Below are positions 7,365-15,267 of a stretch of 64,000 nucleotides of DNA, in pieces; position 1 is the stretch's first letter, and every line of letters begins with the position of its first letter. The notes beneath the pieces are model-generated. The model had not been told where the DNA came from. It did not search any database and was given only the letters and a program-made list of their open reading frames with translations. Location: NCBI GenBank assembly GCA_034437535.1, contig DAOTTZ010000137.1:10149-74148 (forward strand), read 5' to 3'. This stretch comes from J038 sp034437535 (GTDB lineage Bacteria > Chloroflexota > Anaerolineae > Aggregatilineales > Phototrophicaceae). Both the position numbers and the translations under genes were made by a program.

Positions 7365-8544
7365 TATACGCGCCGATGCGATCATCACGGGGGAGGCGGC
7401 CCACATCGTGCCGACTTACAAACGTCCGCCGTTCGTGCTGGTGCATGGTGAAGGTGTAACACTCTTCGATGAGCAGGGGAATGCTTATACCGATTGGGTG
7501 GCCGGGATCGCGGTCAACGCGCTAGGTTATGGTGACCGGGCGATTGAGTCAGCCATCCGCACGCAGTTGAGCACCGGCATCCTGCATGTGAGCAACCTGT
7601 ATCACACCGCGCCCCACGTCGAACTGGCCGCCCGGTTGACGGCGGCTTCCTTCGCGGATCGAGTGTACTTTTGCAACAGCGGGGCAGAGGCCAATGAAGC
7701 GGCGATTAAGTTCGCCCGCAAGGCCGCCCAATCGCCGGATAAGCGCACCATCGTGACCTTTAGCGGGGGCTTTCATGGCCGCACGATGGGTGCGTTGGCC
7801 CTTACACCACGCGCAAAATATCAGACGCCCTTTGAACCGTTGATGCCGGGGGTGCGGGTGGCGACCTTCAACGACGCAGACTCGGCACGGGATGCCATCG
7901 ACGACTCGGTGGCCGCTGTCATCGTAGAGCCGGTGCAGGGGGAGGGCGGCGTCAACGTTGCCACGCCGGAATTTTTGCAAACGTTGCGTGATCTCTGTGA
8001 TACACATGATGCTCTGCTGATCTTCGATGAGGTGCAGTGTGGCGTCGGGCGGAGTGGCAAGTTATGGGCGCACCAACTCAGCGGCGTGATGCCCGACATC
8101 ATGACGCTGGCGAAGCCGCTGGCGGCGGGCTTGCCGGTGGGGGCGGTGCTGTGTACCGAGCCGGTGGCGACGGCCATGCAACCGGGCGATCATGGCTCCA
8201 CCTTTGCCGGTGGCCCGGTGGTGATGGCGGCGGCATTGGCAGTGCTGGATCGAGTCAACACGGCAGAATTTTTACAGCAGGTGACGGAGGCCGGCGCGTA
8301 TCTGCGGGCGGGCCTGCGTTCGTTAGATCATCCCGGCATCGTTGCGGTGCGCGGCGTCGGCCTGATGAACGCGGTCGTCTTTGATCGTCCGGTGACGCCG
8401 ATCATCGAGGCCGGATATAAACACGGGTTATTGTTGGTCAACGCCGGGCCGGAGGTGTTGCGCTTTGTGCCGCCGCTGGTCATCGAGCGGGCGCACGTCG
8501 ATGCGTTGATCGACAAGCTCAGTGTCATCCTGGCGGCGTTATGA
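7354..8544 (+). CDS. argD: Acetylornithine aminotransferase
   Basis: PLP enzyme (class III) converting N-acetylglutamate semialdehyde to N-acetylornithine with glutamate. 396 residues from the chosen ATG, preceded by AGGAG at 7340-7344; a longer frame from 7315 adds 13 residues without support. The PLP lysine is K254 in TLAKPLAAGLP, the metal/PLP-contacting DEVQCGVGRSG precedes it, and SGAEANEAAIKFAR binds cofactor phosphate. It overlaps argB by 11 bases and argJ by ATGA, so it is translationally coupled to both. It may also act on succinyl-diaminopimelate, as in E. coli. Confidence 0.93.
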   Translation: MTIDIRADAIITGEAAHIVPTYKRPPFVLVHGEGVTLFDEQGNAYTDWVAGIAVNALGYGDRAIESAIRTQLSTGILHVSNLYHTAPHVELAARLTAASFADRVYFCNSGAEANEAAIKFARKAAQSPDKRTIVTFSGGFHGRTMGALALTPRAKYQTPFEPLMPGVRVATFNDADSARDAIDDSVAAVIVEPVQGEGGVNVATPEFLQTLRDLCDTHDALLIFDEVQCGVGRSGKLWAHQLSGVMPDIMTLAKPLAAGLPVGAVLCTEPVATAMQPGDHGSTFAGGPVVMAAALAVLDRVNTAEFLQQVTEAGAYLRAGLRSLDHPGIVAVRGVGLMNAVVFDRPVTPIIEAGYKHGLLLVNAGPEVLRFVPPLVIERAHVDALIDKLSVILAAL

Positions 8545-9749
8545 TCCAGCCGACAATTGAGACGGTACGCGGCTTTCGTGCGGTCGGCGTCTCGGCAGGA
8601 ATCAAATATGCCGACCGGTACGACCTGGCATTGATCGTGAGTGAGCGTCCGTGTGTGGCGGCGGGGGTCTTCACCACCAATCAGATCAAAGCCGCGCCGG
8701 TGCTGGCCTGTCAATCCCGGTTGGCGACTCATGCCGATCAGATTCGAGCGGTGGTGGTCAACAGCGGGTATGCCAACGCGATGACCGGGGCGGCGGGGCT
8801 GGCAGATGCTGAAGCGACCACGGCCCACGTCGCGCAGAGGCTGGACGTGCCACCGGAAGCGGTCTTGCCGCTGTCTACCGGCGTCATCGGTGAGCGTCTG
8901 CCGCTGGAAAAGCTCAAAGCCGGGGTTGATCAGGCCGTTGGGCGATTGGGCGATCATTGGTTAACCGCCGCCCAGGCCATCATGACGACCGACACCCGGC
9001 CTAAGTTATGCGCGGTCACAGTCGGGGCGGGTGAGGGGGCCTATACAGTGGCCGGGGTCGCCAAAGGGGCGGGGATGATCGCACCGGATATGGCGACCAT
9101 GCTCGCCGTGATCGTCACCGATGCCACCCTGACACCGGCCATCGCCCAGGCCACGCTACGACAAGCGGCCCACACCTCGTTTAACCGTATCGTGGTGGAT
9201 GGCGATATGAGTACCAACGACACCGTGTTATTATTGGCGAATGGCACCAGCCCGGCGGAAAATCTGGATCAATTCCAGCACGCGCTGAATCAGGTTTGCC
9301 AGCAATTGGCCCTCAGCATTGTGCAGGATGGCGAAGGCGCGACCAAGTTCATCACGATTTCGGTACATGGTGCGCCGGATGACGAAGCCGCCCGGCGGGT
9401 GGCGCAGACGCTGGCGACATCCGCGCTGGTCAAGACCGCGTTCTTCGGCCAGGATGCCAACTGGGGCCGGGTAGCCGCCGCGATTGGCCGCGCCGGGGTG
9501 CCGCTGGATCCAGCCGCGCTCAATATCAGCATCGCGCCGGGGCGTGATGCAAATGCTAGCCGGGCCGATCTGACCTTGGTTCAGCATGGGGTGCGGGCTG
9601 ATTATCGCGAGGCGGATGCCGCGAAAATCATGACCGCCGATGAGATCACGCTGACGGTCGAGCTGGGCCAGGGTGATGGCTGGGGACTGGTTTGGACGAC
9701 GGATTTTAGCACGGATTACGTGCATATCAACGCAGATTATCGTTCGTGA
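8541..9749 (+). CDS. argJ: Bifunctional glutamate N-acetyltransferase / ornithine acetyltransferase
   Basis: Transfers the acetyl group from N-acetylornithine to glutamate, making the arginine pathway cyclic; many members also use acetyl-CoA. 402 residues. The self-cleavage site is visible in KGAGMIAPDMATML: cleavage between A185 and T186 would free T186 as the nucleophile of the beta chain. The oxyanion-hole stretch LPLSTGVIGE (residues 109-118) and QDANWGRVAAAIGRAG near the C terminus are conserved. The ATG overlaps the argD stop (ATGA), and carA follows 8 bases later. Presence of argJ argues that no argA or argE is needed for this pathway. Confidence 0.94.
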   Translation: MIQPTIETVRGFRAVGVSAGIKYADRYDLALIVSERPCVAAGVFTTNQIKAAPVLACQSRLATHADQIRAVVVNSGYANAMTGAAGLADAEATTAHVAQRLDVPPEAVLPLSTGVIGERLPLEKLKAGVDQAVGRLGDHWLTAAQAIMTTDTRPKLCAVTVGAGEGAYTVAGVAKGAGMIAPDMATMLAVIVTDATLTPAIAQATLRQAAHTSFNRIVVDGDMSTNDTVLLLANGTSPAENLDQFQHALNQVCQQLALSIVQDGEGATKFITISVHGAPDDEAARRVAQTLATSALVKTAFFGQDANWGRVAAAIGRAGVPLDPAALNISIAPGRDANASRADLTLVQHGVRADYREADAAKIMTADEITLTVELGQGDGWGLVWTTDFSTDYVHINADYRS

Positions 9750-9757
9750 GGAGGGCT

Positions 9758-10879
9758 ATGGCTAACGGATTGCTGGCATTGGAAGATGGGCGCGTGTTCC
9801 CTGGGGAGGGCTTCGGCGCGGAAGGCGTAGAGACGGGCGAAGTCGTGTTCAACACGGCGATGACCGGCTACCAGGAGATCTTGACCGATCCATCGTATTA
9901 CAAGCAGATCATCACCATGACGGTGCCGCATGTGGGCAACACCGGTGTGAACGAAGAAGACATCGAATCGCACCGGGTATGGGTCTCTGGCTTTGTGGTG
10001 CGGTCGCTCAGCCCGATGGTAAGCAATTGGCGCAATCGGGGTGACCTGAATTCGTATCTGCGGGAACAGAATGTAATCGGCTTGAGTGGCGTTGCTACGC
10101 GGGCACTGGTGCGCCACATCCGGGAAAAAGGCGTGATGCGGGCGGCTATCGCGCATGGCCCCGCCGCCCAAGACGCCGATGCACTGGTGGAGCAAGCACG
10201 CGGATCGCTCGATATGAACGGCGCGAATCTGGTGGATGCGGTCACCACGCCGGAACCGTACAACTGGACGGAACGGAGCGACCCGCAGTGGTATCAAGAT
10301 CATCGTTATGATGCTGATGGGCCGTTGGTCGTGGCGTATGACCTGGGTATTAAGCGCAACATCTTGCGGATGCTGACTGACCGGGGCTTGCGGGTGCGGG
10401 TGGTGCCTGCCGCTACCCCGGCGGCGGAGGTGCTGGCGATGAAGCCTGCCGGGGTCTTCTTGAGTAATGGCCCCGGTGATCCTGCCGCCGTGGATTACGC
10501 GGTGGAGAACGTGCGCCATCTGCTGGGCCAGACGCCGGTATTCGGCATTTGCCTGGGGCATCAAATTTTGGGGCTGGCCCTGGGTGGCAAGACCGAAAAA
10601 ATGCGCTTCGGGCATCGGGGCGGCAATCAACCGGTCAAGAATCTACTGACCGGGCAGGTAGAAATTAGTTCGCACAATCACGGTTTCGCCGTCACAGCGG
10701 ATAGCGACCTGGGCGGCGCGCAGATCACCCATATCAACCTCAACGATGAGACGGTCGAGGGCTTGCGGCATGACGACCTGGGGGCCTTTAGCGTGCAGTA
10801 TCATCCGGAAAGTGCGCCCGGCCCGCATGACTCGCTCTATTTGTTCGATGTGTTTGTTGATCGCGTCAAGTCGGAGTAA
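9758..10879 (+). CDS. carA: Carbamoyl-phosphate synthase small (glutaminase) subunit
   Basis: Class I glutamine amidotransferase that supplies ammonia to CarB for carbamoyl phosphate, needed for arginine and pyrimidines. 373 residues. The catalytic triad is visible: C265 in FGICLGHQ, with H349 and E351 in QYHPESAPGPHD. The N-terminal CarA domain begins LALEDGRVFPGEGFG, and the inter-domain LSNGPGDP motif is intact. GAGGAGGG immediately precedes the ATG; the GTG at 9746 is an alternative. No carB follows in the operon, so the large subunit must be encoded elsewhere. Its place behind the arginine attenuator would make carbamoyl phosphate supply respond to arginine. Confidence 0.94.
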   Translation: MANGLLALEDGRVFPGEGFGAEGVETGEVVFNTAMTGYQEILTDPSYYKQIITMTVPHVGNTGVNEEDIESHRVWVSGFVVRSLSPMVSNWRNRGDLNSYLREQNVIGLSGVATRALVRHIREKGVMRAAIAHGPAAQDADALVEQARGSLDMNGANLVDAVTTPEPYNWTERSDPQWYQDHRYDADGPLVVAYDLGIKRNILRMLTDRGLRVRVVPAATPAAEVLAMKPAGVFLSNGPGDPAAVDYAVENVRHLLGQTPVFGICLGHQILGLALGGKTEKMRFGHRGGNQPVKNLLTGQVEISSHNHGFAVTADSDLGGAQITHINLNDETVEGLRHDDLGAFSVQYHPESAPGPHDSLYLFDVFVDRVKSE

Positions 10880-10884
10880 AGGGT

Positions 10885-11463
10885 ATGCCGCCGATCATCA
10901 TCGCGTTGATCGTCTTCGCCATCGCCGCCGCTTTCGTCGCCTGGGTGTGGGTGTACGTCCTCAAGCGGACTGACCCGCCACCCTTGCCGGATGATGTGCC
11001 GGAACTGACCGACGCAGAGATCAACGCGCAATATCAGGCGGAACGCCGCCGGCGGGAAGCGGCCCAGGATCGCTTGTTTGCGACGATCAAGGCCGACCGT
11101 GCCGCCCGGCTGGAACGCCAGGAGCGTAACGCTCAACCGTATGATACCGCGCAGATCACCGTTGATGCCGTGATGCTGGTACGCGGCTATATGCTGGATT
11201 ACGATTACTATCGCGCCCTGGTGTATTTGCTCCCGGCGGAGCCGCCGCCTGATGACTTCGATACGCTGTGGGCAGGGCGTGATCGGGCGATCTGGTCCTG
11301 GCAGGGGGATAATCTGCTGGAAGATTACAGCGAAAAGGCCCTGCGCGACCGCATGACCGATGTCTTCGCTACCATGCGCGGGCGGTTAGAGGTCACCGGC
11401 TGGCAGGTGGTCGAACGGTCGCCGGTGACAGACGATTGGGCGTGGGTTCATCTGCAACGATGA
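10885..11463 (+). CDS. Membrane-anchored protein of unknown function in the arg operon
   Basis: 192 residues beginning only 5 bases after carA, so co-transcribed. One strong membrane helix at residues 4-26 is followed by a Pro-rich stretch (DPPPLPDD), a charged Arg/Glu/Ala-rich helical segment (about residues 45-80), and a soluble domain rich in Trp, Tyr and Asp. I recognise no family. Its link to arginine synthesis may be only positional. Confidence 0.75.
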   Translation: MPPIIIALIVFAIAAAFVAWVWVYVLKRTDPPPLPDDVPELTDAEINAQYQAERRRREAAQDRLFATIKADRAARLERQERNAQPYDTAQITVDAVMLVRGYMLDYDYYRALVYLLPAEPPPDDFDTLWAGRDRAIWSWQGDNLLEDYSEKALRDRMTDVFATMRGRLEVTGWQVVERSPVTDDWAWVHLQR

Positions 11464-11720
11464 GTGGCCTGGTCTATGTGACGTTCGTCATCTTGTGTGT
11501 GGCCTGGCCCATGATCGGCCTGGGGATTTTGTTTCTGGTGGATGCGGGTACGGCCAAGGGGATGCTGACGGTCGTCTTCGACATTTTCATCTCGATCTTC
11601 TACAAACCACGCGGCGCGACCGATATTAACACCTGGACGCGGCGGCTTAACCAGGTCATCGGTGTGAGCTTGATTCTGGCTGGTTTGCTGGCAGGTTGGT
11701 TATTGCTTCGTCCACTCTAA
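11460..11720 (+). CDS. Small two-helix membrane protein
   Basis: 86 residues whose ATG overlaps the previous stop codon (ATGA), the last gene of the arg operon unit. Two or three hydrophobic helices (residues 4-28, about 35-48, and 65-84) flank a short polar loop containing KPRGATDINTW. No family is recognised. Coupling to the upstream membrane protein suggests that the two work together. Confidence 0.7.
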   Translation: MSGLVYVTFVILCVAWPMIGLGILFLVDAGTAKGMLTVVFDIFISIFYKPRGATDINTWTRRLNQVIGVSLILAGLLAGWLLLRPL

Positions 11721-11783
11721 ACGTAATTTCCAAAATCATGATAGAATGGTGCGAAACCTAATCATCCATAAGGAGTTAATCAA

Positions 11784-11984
11784 ATGGCGATTGAATTTTA
11801 TGACGTGAAACTGCGTGAGAAGGTACAAATTGACGAGAGTAAAGTACAGAAGACCACGTTTGAGACCAAAAACGGCCAGACGCGCTACGGGTTGCGGGCG
11901 ACGACTGACGACGGTCGCAAACTGACGAAGTTCGTCAGCAAGGCAGATTGGCACGAGCTTGATCTGCCGGTCGAAGAGAAATAA
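11784..11984 (+). CDS. Small conserved-looking protein of unknown function
   Basis: 66 residues, strongly charged, no membrane segment, beginning MAIEFYDVKLREKVQID and ending in ELDLPVEEK. AAGGAG is 8 bases before the ATG, a TAGAAT -10-like box is at 11742-11747, and a strong intrinsic terminator follows, so it appears to be an independent, well-expressed monocistronic gene. The alternating pattern (KNGQTRYGLRATTDDGRKLTKF) suggests a small beta-rich fold. Function is unknown. Confidence 0.72.
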   Translation: MAIEFYDVKLREKVQIDESKVQKTTFETKNGQTRYGLRATTDDGRKLTKFVSKADWHELDLPVEEK

Positions 11985-11992
11985 GTAGGTAA

Positions 11993-12024
11993 ATGCCGGA
12001 GGTTTCTTCCTCCGGCATCTTTTT
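11993..12024 (+). terminator. Intrinsic terminator after the 66-residue gene
   Basis: A perfect 10-bp stem ATGCCGGAGG (11993-12002) / CCTCCGGCAT (12009-12018) with a TTTCTT loop is followed by a run of Ts (12020-12024). It lies 9 bases after the stop codon. Confidence 0.9.
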
Positions 12025-12265
12025 ATTCGGGACGAAGTGGCCGATCAGAGATTGGGGTGACGTTGCGTTGGAACAAGGCAAACCCCAGCCCGACCCCGCG
12101 TAAGTCTTCCGCGCCACTGCCACCGCCAGCCCCCATGTATTCCCAGCCATCACTCAGCAGGCGCGACATTTCCCATTCGGCTTCGGTCCGGCTGTAGACG
12201 CCACCGCCTTCGTCGCCAGGGCCAGCCTCCAGGATAAAGACCACCAATTTCACTTCCTTTGCCAT
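12023..12265 (-). CDS. Small protein of unknown function
   Basis: 80 residues: MAKEVKLVVFILEAG, a Gly-rich stretch, then TEAEWEMSRLLSDGWEYMGAGGG, and a C terminus ending PLRPE. The 'E-x-E-x-x-x-L-L-x-x-G-W-x-x' segment resembles the helix of small DUF4177-like proteins, which contain a similar 'LNxxGxxGW' pattern, but I am unsure. It is convergent with the 66-residue gene, and its last codons run into the shared terminator region. Confidence 0.6.
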   Translation of the reverse strand: MAKEVKLVVFILEAGPGDEGGGVYSRTEAEWEMSRLLSDGWEYMGAGGGSGAEDLRGVGLGFALFQRNVTPISDRPLRPE

Positions 12266-12344
12266 AAGATCCTCTCGATCTAATTTTATCGACCAGGTTC
12301 ATTATAGCGCGAAAGCGATGATTTAGCTGTGCCAGGTGGACTTT

Positions 12345-12917
12345 CTACCGCAGAACTTGCGCGAAGAAAACGGCGATGTCGCCGGAGCGATACCAGTGGT
12401 CGTTCCAGCCGCAGAAGGTGAAGCCCTGCTTTTGCCAGAAGCGAATGGCCGGGATGTTCTTGGTCGGGGTGATCGCCATCACCCGGTTGACACGGGCATT
12501 CCAGGCCCAACGGAGCGCGACATTGCACAGGCGCGTGGCGACGCCTTGCCGCCGGTTGGGGCGGTCAACGGCGATTTCGTGTACCCACGCGGCGGATTCG
12601 GCCCGGTCGATGGTCATCGCCAGCAGGCCGACGATCTGCGGGTCGGGCGGGGGATGGTCTTCTTCCATTTGGACTGGCGTCATGGTTGCGACGAGAAAGC
12701 AGTGATCGGGCTTGAGCGCGGCTTCCAGCCGGGTGCGGGCGGTCTCGTGGGTGTAATCTGCCGCTCGTGGTAACCGGCCCTCCCGGAAGACAACACCCTG
12801 ACCGAGCGTATCCGGTTGGACGTGCATCTGCCAGACGGAATCGGTGTGGTAGGCGGTATCCAGCGCGAGGCAGGCGTCGAGATCAGTCGGCAGGCCGTCC
12901 CGGATTTGCAGTTTCAT
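12345..12917 (-). CDS. GNAT family N-acetyltransferase
   Basis: 190 residues with the GNAT fold: the central beta strands 'VGLLAMTIDRAESAAWVHEIAVD', the acetyl-CoA pyrophosphate loop RRQGVATRL (R/Q-x-x-G-x-A), and the C-terminal 'NIPAIRFWQKQGFTFCGWNDHWY' element. It transfers an acetyl group from acetyl-CoA to an unknown amine. It overlaps the upstream LiaF-like gene by ATGA (12914-12917), so both are co-translated. Substrate cannot be inferred. Confidence 0.87.
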   Translation of the reverse strand: MKLQIRDGLPTDLDACLALDTAYHTDSVWQMHVQPDTLGQGVVFREGRLPRAADYTHETARTRLEAALKPDHCFLVATMTPVQMEEDHPPPDPQIVGLLAMTIDRAESAAWVHEIAVDRPNRRQGVATRLCNVALRWAWNARVNRVMAITPTKNIPAIRFWQKQGFTFCGWNDHWYRSGDIAVFFAQVLR

Positions 12918-13720
12918 ACCAGGTAAGCATCACCGAAGGTGCCGCGCACAGTGACCGTGACCAGCGGCGCATCTGGTTCGGCATCCAGCGACTCGAACAC
13001 GTTCGGCTCGACTTCGGTATAACGGTGGATGTCGTGATGGGCGCGGAAGACCCGGCTCCCCTGCACGATGATACGGGTGCGATGCCCGGTTGGTGTGACG
13101 ACGTGGATATTGCCAAATGTCGAGCGCACGTACAGCGGTTTGAAGGCTTCATAGGGCAGGACGACGCGAATATCGCCGATCCCGCTAGCGGCGACGGCCT
13201 CATGTACGATCAGGTCGCCCATGTCGAGTTCGATCTGCCCCAGGTGGGTGCTGACTAGAAATTGCCAGGGGAGATCGTTCGCCAGCCCCACTTGCCAATC
13301 CACAAAAGAAAACCAGGGCGTCCGGGCGCGATTCATGCGGATGTGGGCGTAAGTGTCTTTGACATTGAGGCTGGGGCGGGCACCGGCGGCGTATTGCCCG
13401 GCGATCAAGCGACCTTCGCGGTTTAAGGGGCGGATGTCTACATCAATGCCACCCGCGCTGATCTCTAACGTACCGGATTCGACACTGCCGCGTGTGATGC
13501 CGAAGGTGCTGGCCTCTGTACTGGGGAGGAGATCCCCGCGTAACAGCACTTGCGCCCCGGCCACCACCAGCAGGAGGGGCAAGAGCGCAATTGCGTTAAA
13601 GTCGCCAAGCAGTAAAAAATTGTCTAGCAGGAGGACGACGCCCACCACGACCAGTAAAACCGGCCACAACCAGGGGAACGTCGCCCGCTTGTTGTCCCTT
13701 TTCTTCGCGGAACCTGCCAA
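12914..13720 (-). CDS. LiaF-like membrane protein (DUF5668/cell-wall-stress type)
   Basis: 268 residues: a basic N terminus (AKKRDNKR), two to three membrane helices (about residues 17-35 and 42-62) with PVLLVVVGVVLLLDN, then a beta-rich C-terminal domain with repeated 'G-x-I-x-V' strands (FGNIHVV, SGIGDIRVVLP) like LiaF/VraT C-terminal or adhesin-type domains. In Firmicutes, LiaF modulates an envelope-stress sensor kinase; no kinase is present here. It lies 6 bases downstream of rpoD on the same strand, so it may be read through from rpoD. Confidence 0.65.
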   Translation of the reverse strand: MAGSAKKRDNKRATFPWLWPVLLVVVGVVLLLDNFLLLGDFNAIALLPLLLVVAGAQVLLRGDLLPSTEASTFGITRGSVESGTLEISAGGIDVDIRPLNREGRLIAGQYAAGARPSLNVKDTYAHIRMNRARTPWFSFVDWQVGLANDLPWQFLVSTHLGQIELDMGDLIVHEAVAASGIGDIRVVLPYEAFKPLYVRSTFGNIHVVTPTGHRTRIIVQGSRVFRAHHDIHRYTEVEPNVFESLDAEPDAPLVTVTVRGTFGDAYLV

Positions 13721-13726
13721 GCGTGA

Positions 13727-15010
13727 TTACTCCTCGTACAGGTAATCCCGCAGGATAATGTGGGCCGAACTCTGGCGCAGGCGGTTGAGAGCCTGGGCTT
13801 CAAGCTGGCGGACGCGCTCACGGGTTACGCCGATGGTCTGGCCGACTTCTTCCAGCGTGTAAACGCGGCCATCTTCCAGGCCATAACGCAGGCGCAAGAT
13901 TTGCGCTTCACGCGGGGGCAGGCGATCCAGCGCACCTTGTAATTGCTCATAGAGCAGATGCGTGGCTACTTCGTCTGCCGGGGCCGGGCTGTTGACGTCT
14001 TCGACGAAATCACCAAAGGTAGAGTCCCCTTCGTCGTCGATGGGTGTTTCCAGGCTGACCGGACGGCGGGCGATTTCCAGCAGGTTTTCGACCTTATCCG
14101 GCGTGGTATCCATGCCCTTCGCCAGTTCTTCGATGTTGGGTTCGCGCCCTAATTCCTGCGTCAGATTCAGTTGAATCCGGCGCATACGGTTAAGTTGGTC
14201 GCCCATATGAACCGGCACACGGATGGTACGGCCCTGGTCGGCGACGGCACGGCTGACGGCCTGGCGAATCCACCAGGTTGCATACGTGCTGAACTTATGC
14301 CCGCGCTGGTACTCAAATTTGTTGGTCGCCCGGATCAAGCCGATGTTTCCTTCCTGGATGAGATCCAGGAACGGCACCCCGCGCCCGATGTACTTTTTGG
14401 CGACACTGATGACCAGCCGCGCATTGGCCCGCACCAGATGTTCCTGAGCCAGGTCACCATCATAGATAGCGTCCTTCAGGTCATAGATGTCATCCAGCGG
14501 CAGGCTTTCGCCATATTCTTCCAGATGTTCGCGGGCTTGTTCGCCCCGTTCCATCCGTTTCGCCAGCGAGACCTCTTCTTCTGCGGTGAGCAACGGGACG
14601 CGCCCGGCTTCCTTTAGATACAGGCCCACCACGTCGTCGGTATCCAACGCCTGACGGTAACCGGCATCGTTCATGATCTCACTCAGCTTGATTTCGCTCT
14701 CCGACGAATCCGCGACGTCATCATCATCTTCTTCGCTACGCGGATCCACCGATTCGGCTTCATCCGGGAGCACATCGTCGCCGTCTTCTTCGGTCTCGTC
14801 GTCGTCATCCACGTCGTCATCTTTGCTCACGACGTCGATGTCGGCTTCCATTAGAGCGTCCATTACTTCGTCCAACAACACGACATCGTTTTCGATGTCC
14901 GGGAATACAGCCAGAATGTCATCAAACGTCAGTGAACCTTGCTGACGCCCTTTTTCGATCAATCTGGTCTGTAACTCGTCTTTTTGGTTCATTTGCATGA
15001 TAACAGCCAT
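13727..15010 (-). CDS. rpoD: RNA polymerase sigma factor, sigma-70 group (RpoD/SigA)
   Basis: About 427 residues. In order: an N-terminal region 1.1-like segment; a long Asp/Glu-rich linker (about residues 60-105); region 1.2 (DTDDVVGLYLKEAGRVPLL); region 2 with the core-binding LVISVAKKYIGRGVPFLDLIQEGN and the -10-recognising YATWWIRQAVSRAV; region 3 (VHMGDQLNRM...); and region 4 with the -35-binding helix VTRERVRQLEAQALNRLR. This completeness fits the principal or a group 2 sigma factor. Several starts are possible: GTG 15016 with AAGG 8 bases upstream, or ATG at 15010, 14998 or 14992. The ribosome-site candidate lies inside a hairpin (15024-15047). Confidence 0.93.
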   Translation of the reverse strand: MAVIMQMNQKDELQTRLIEKGRQQGSLTFDDILAVFPDIENDVVLLDEVMDALMEADIDVVSKDDDVDDDDETEEDGDDVLPDEAESVDPRSEEDDDDVADSSESEIKLSEIMNDAGYRQALDTDDVVGLYLKEAGRVPLLTAEEEVSLAKRMERGEQAREHLEEYGESLPLDDIYDLKDAIYDGDLAQEHLVRANARLVISVAKKYIGRGVPFLDLIQEGNIGLIRATNKFEYQRGHKFSTYATWWIRQAVSRAVADQGRTIRVPVHMGDQLNRMRRIQLNLTQELGREPNIEELAKGMDTTPDKVENLLEIARRPVSLETPIDDEGDSTFGDFVEDVNSPAPADEVATHLLYEQLQGALDRLPPREAQILRLRYGLEDGRVYTLEEVGQTIGVTRERVRQLEAQALNRLRQSSAHIILRDYLYEE

Positions 15011-15023
15011 ATGCACAAGTTAA

Positions 15024-15047
15024 GCCTTGCTAAAGCGATAGCAAGGC
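15024..15047 (-). promoter_or_regulatory. Hairpin in the rpoD 5' untranslated region
   Basis: On the minus strand GCCTTGCT and AGCAAGGC form a perfect 8-bp stem around an 8-base loop, ending 14 bases before the ATG at 15010. The 3' arm contains the only AAGG ribosome-site candidate, so folding could limit translation of the sigma factor. Confidence 0.55.
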
Positions 15048-15077
15048 ATTTCACCTCATCTACTCTCGAACCGACAC

Positions 15078-15172
15078 ACAGTATCGTGATACAGTCAAGA
15101 AACCCCGTCAGGGACGGGGGCATGTTTTGTTTGACTGTCGCTATCACGACATTTGTTTATACAGTATCGTGA
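15078..15172. promoter_or_regulatory. Structured region with repeated TATCGTGA boxes upstream of rpoD
   Basis: ACAGTATCGTGA occurs twice in the same direction (15078-15089 and 15161-15172), and once inverted as TATCACGA (15142-15149). TCAA/TTGA arms (CAGTCAA 15092-15098 with TTGACTG 15131-15137) enclose a perfect 7-bp GC hairpin (CCCCGTC 15103-15109, GACGGGG 15113-15119). Read on the minus strand, that hairpin is followed by TTTCTT. A perfect -35 TTGACA for rpoD is seen on the minus strand just upstream (15183-15188). Confidence 0.5.
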
Positions 15173-15267
15173 ATAAAAGCACTTGTCAAGCAATTGCGAC
15201 TCTCTCAATACTTTATCAATAAAAATTCAATAATCTAATCATGGTTAGATTAAGAGAGGTTAATCTG

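Noticed and set aside
9737..10630. 297-codon minus-strand ORF opposite carA
   Set aside because: Rich in His, Arg and Gln as expected for the antisense of a GC-rich gene. The plus frame is a complete CarA.
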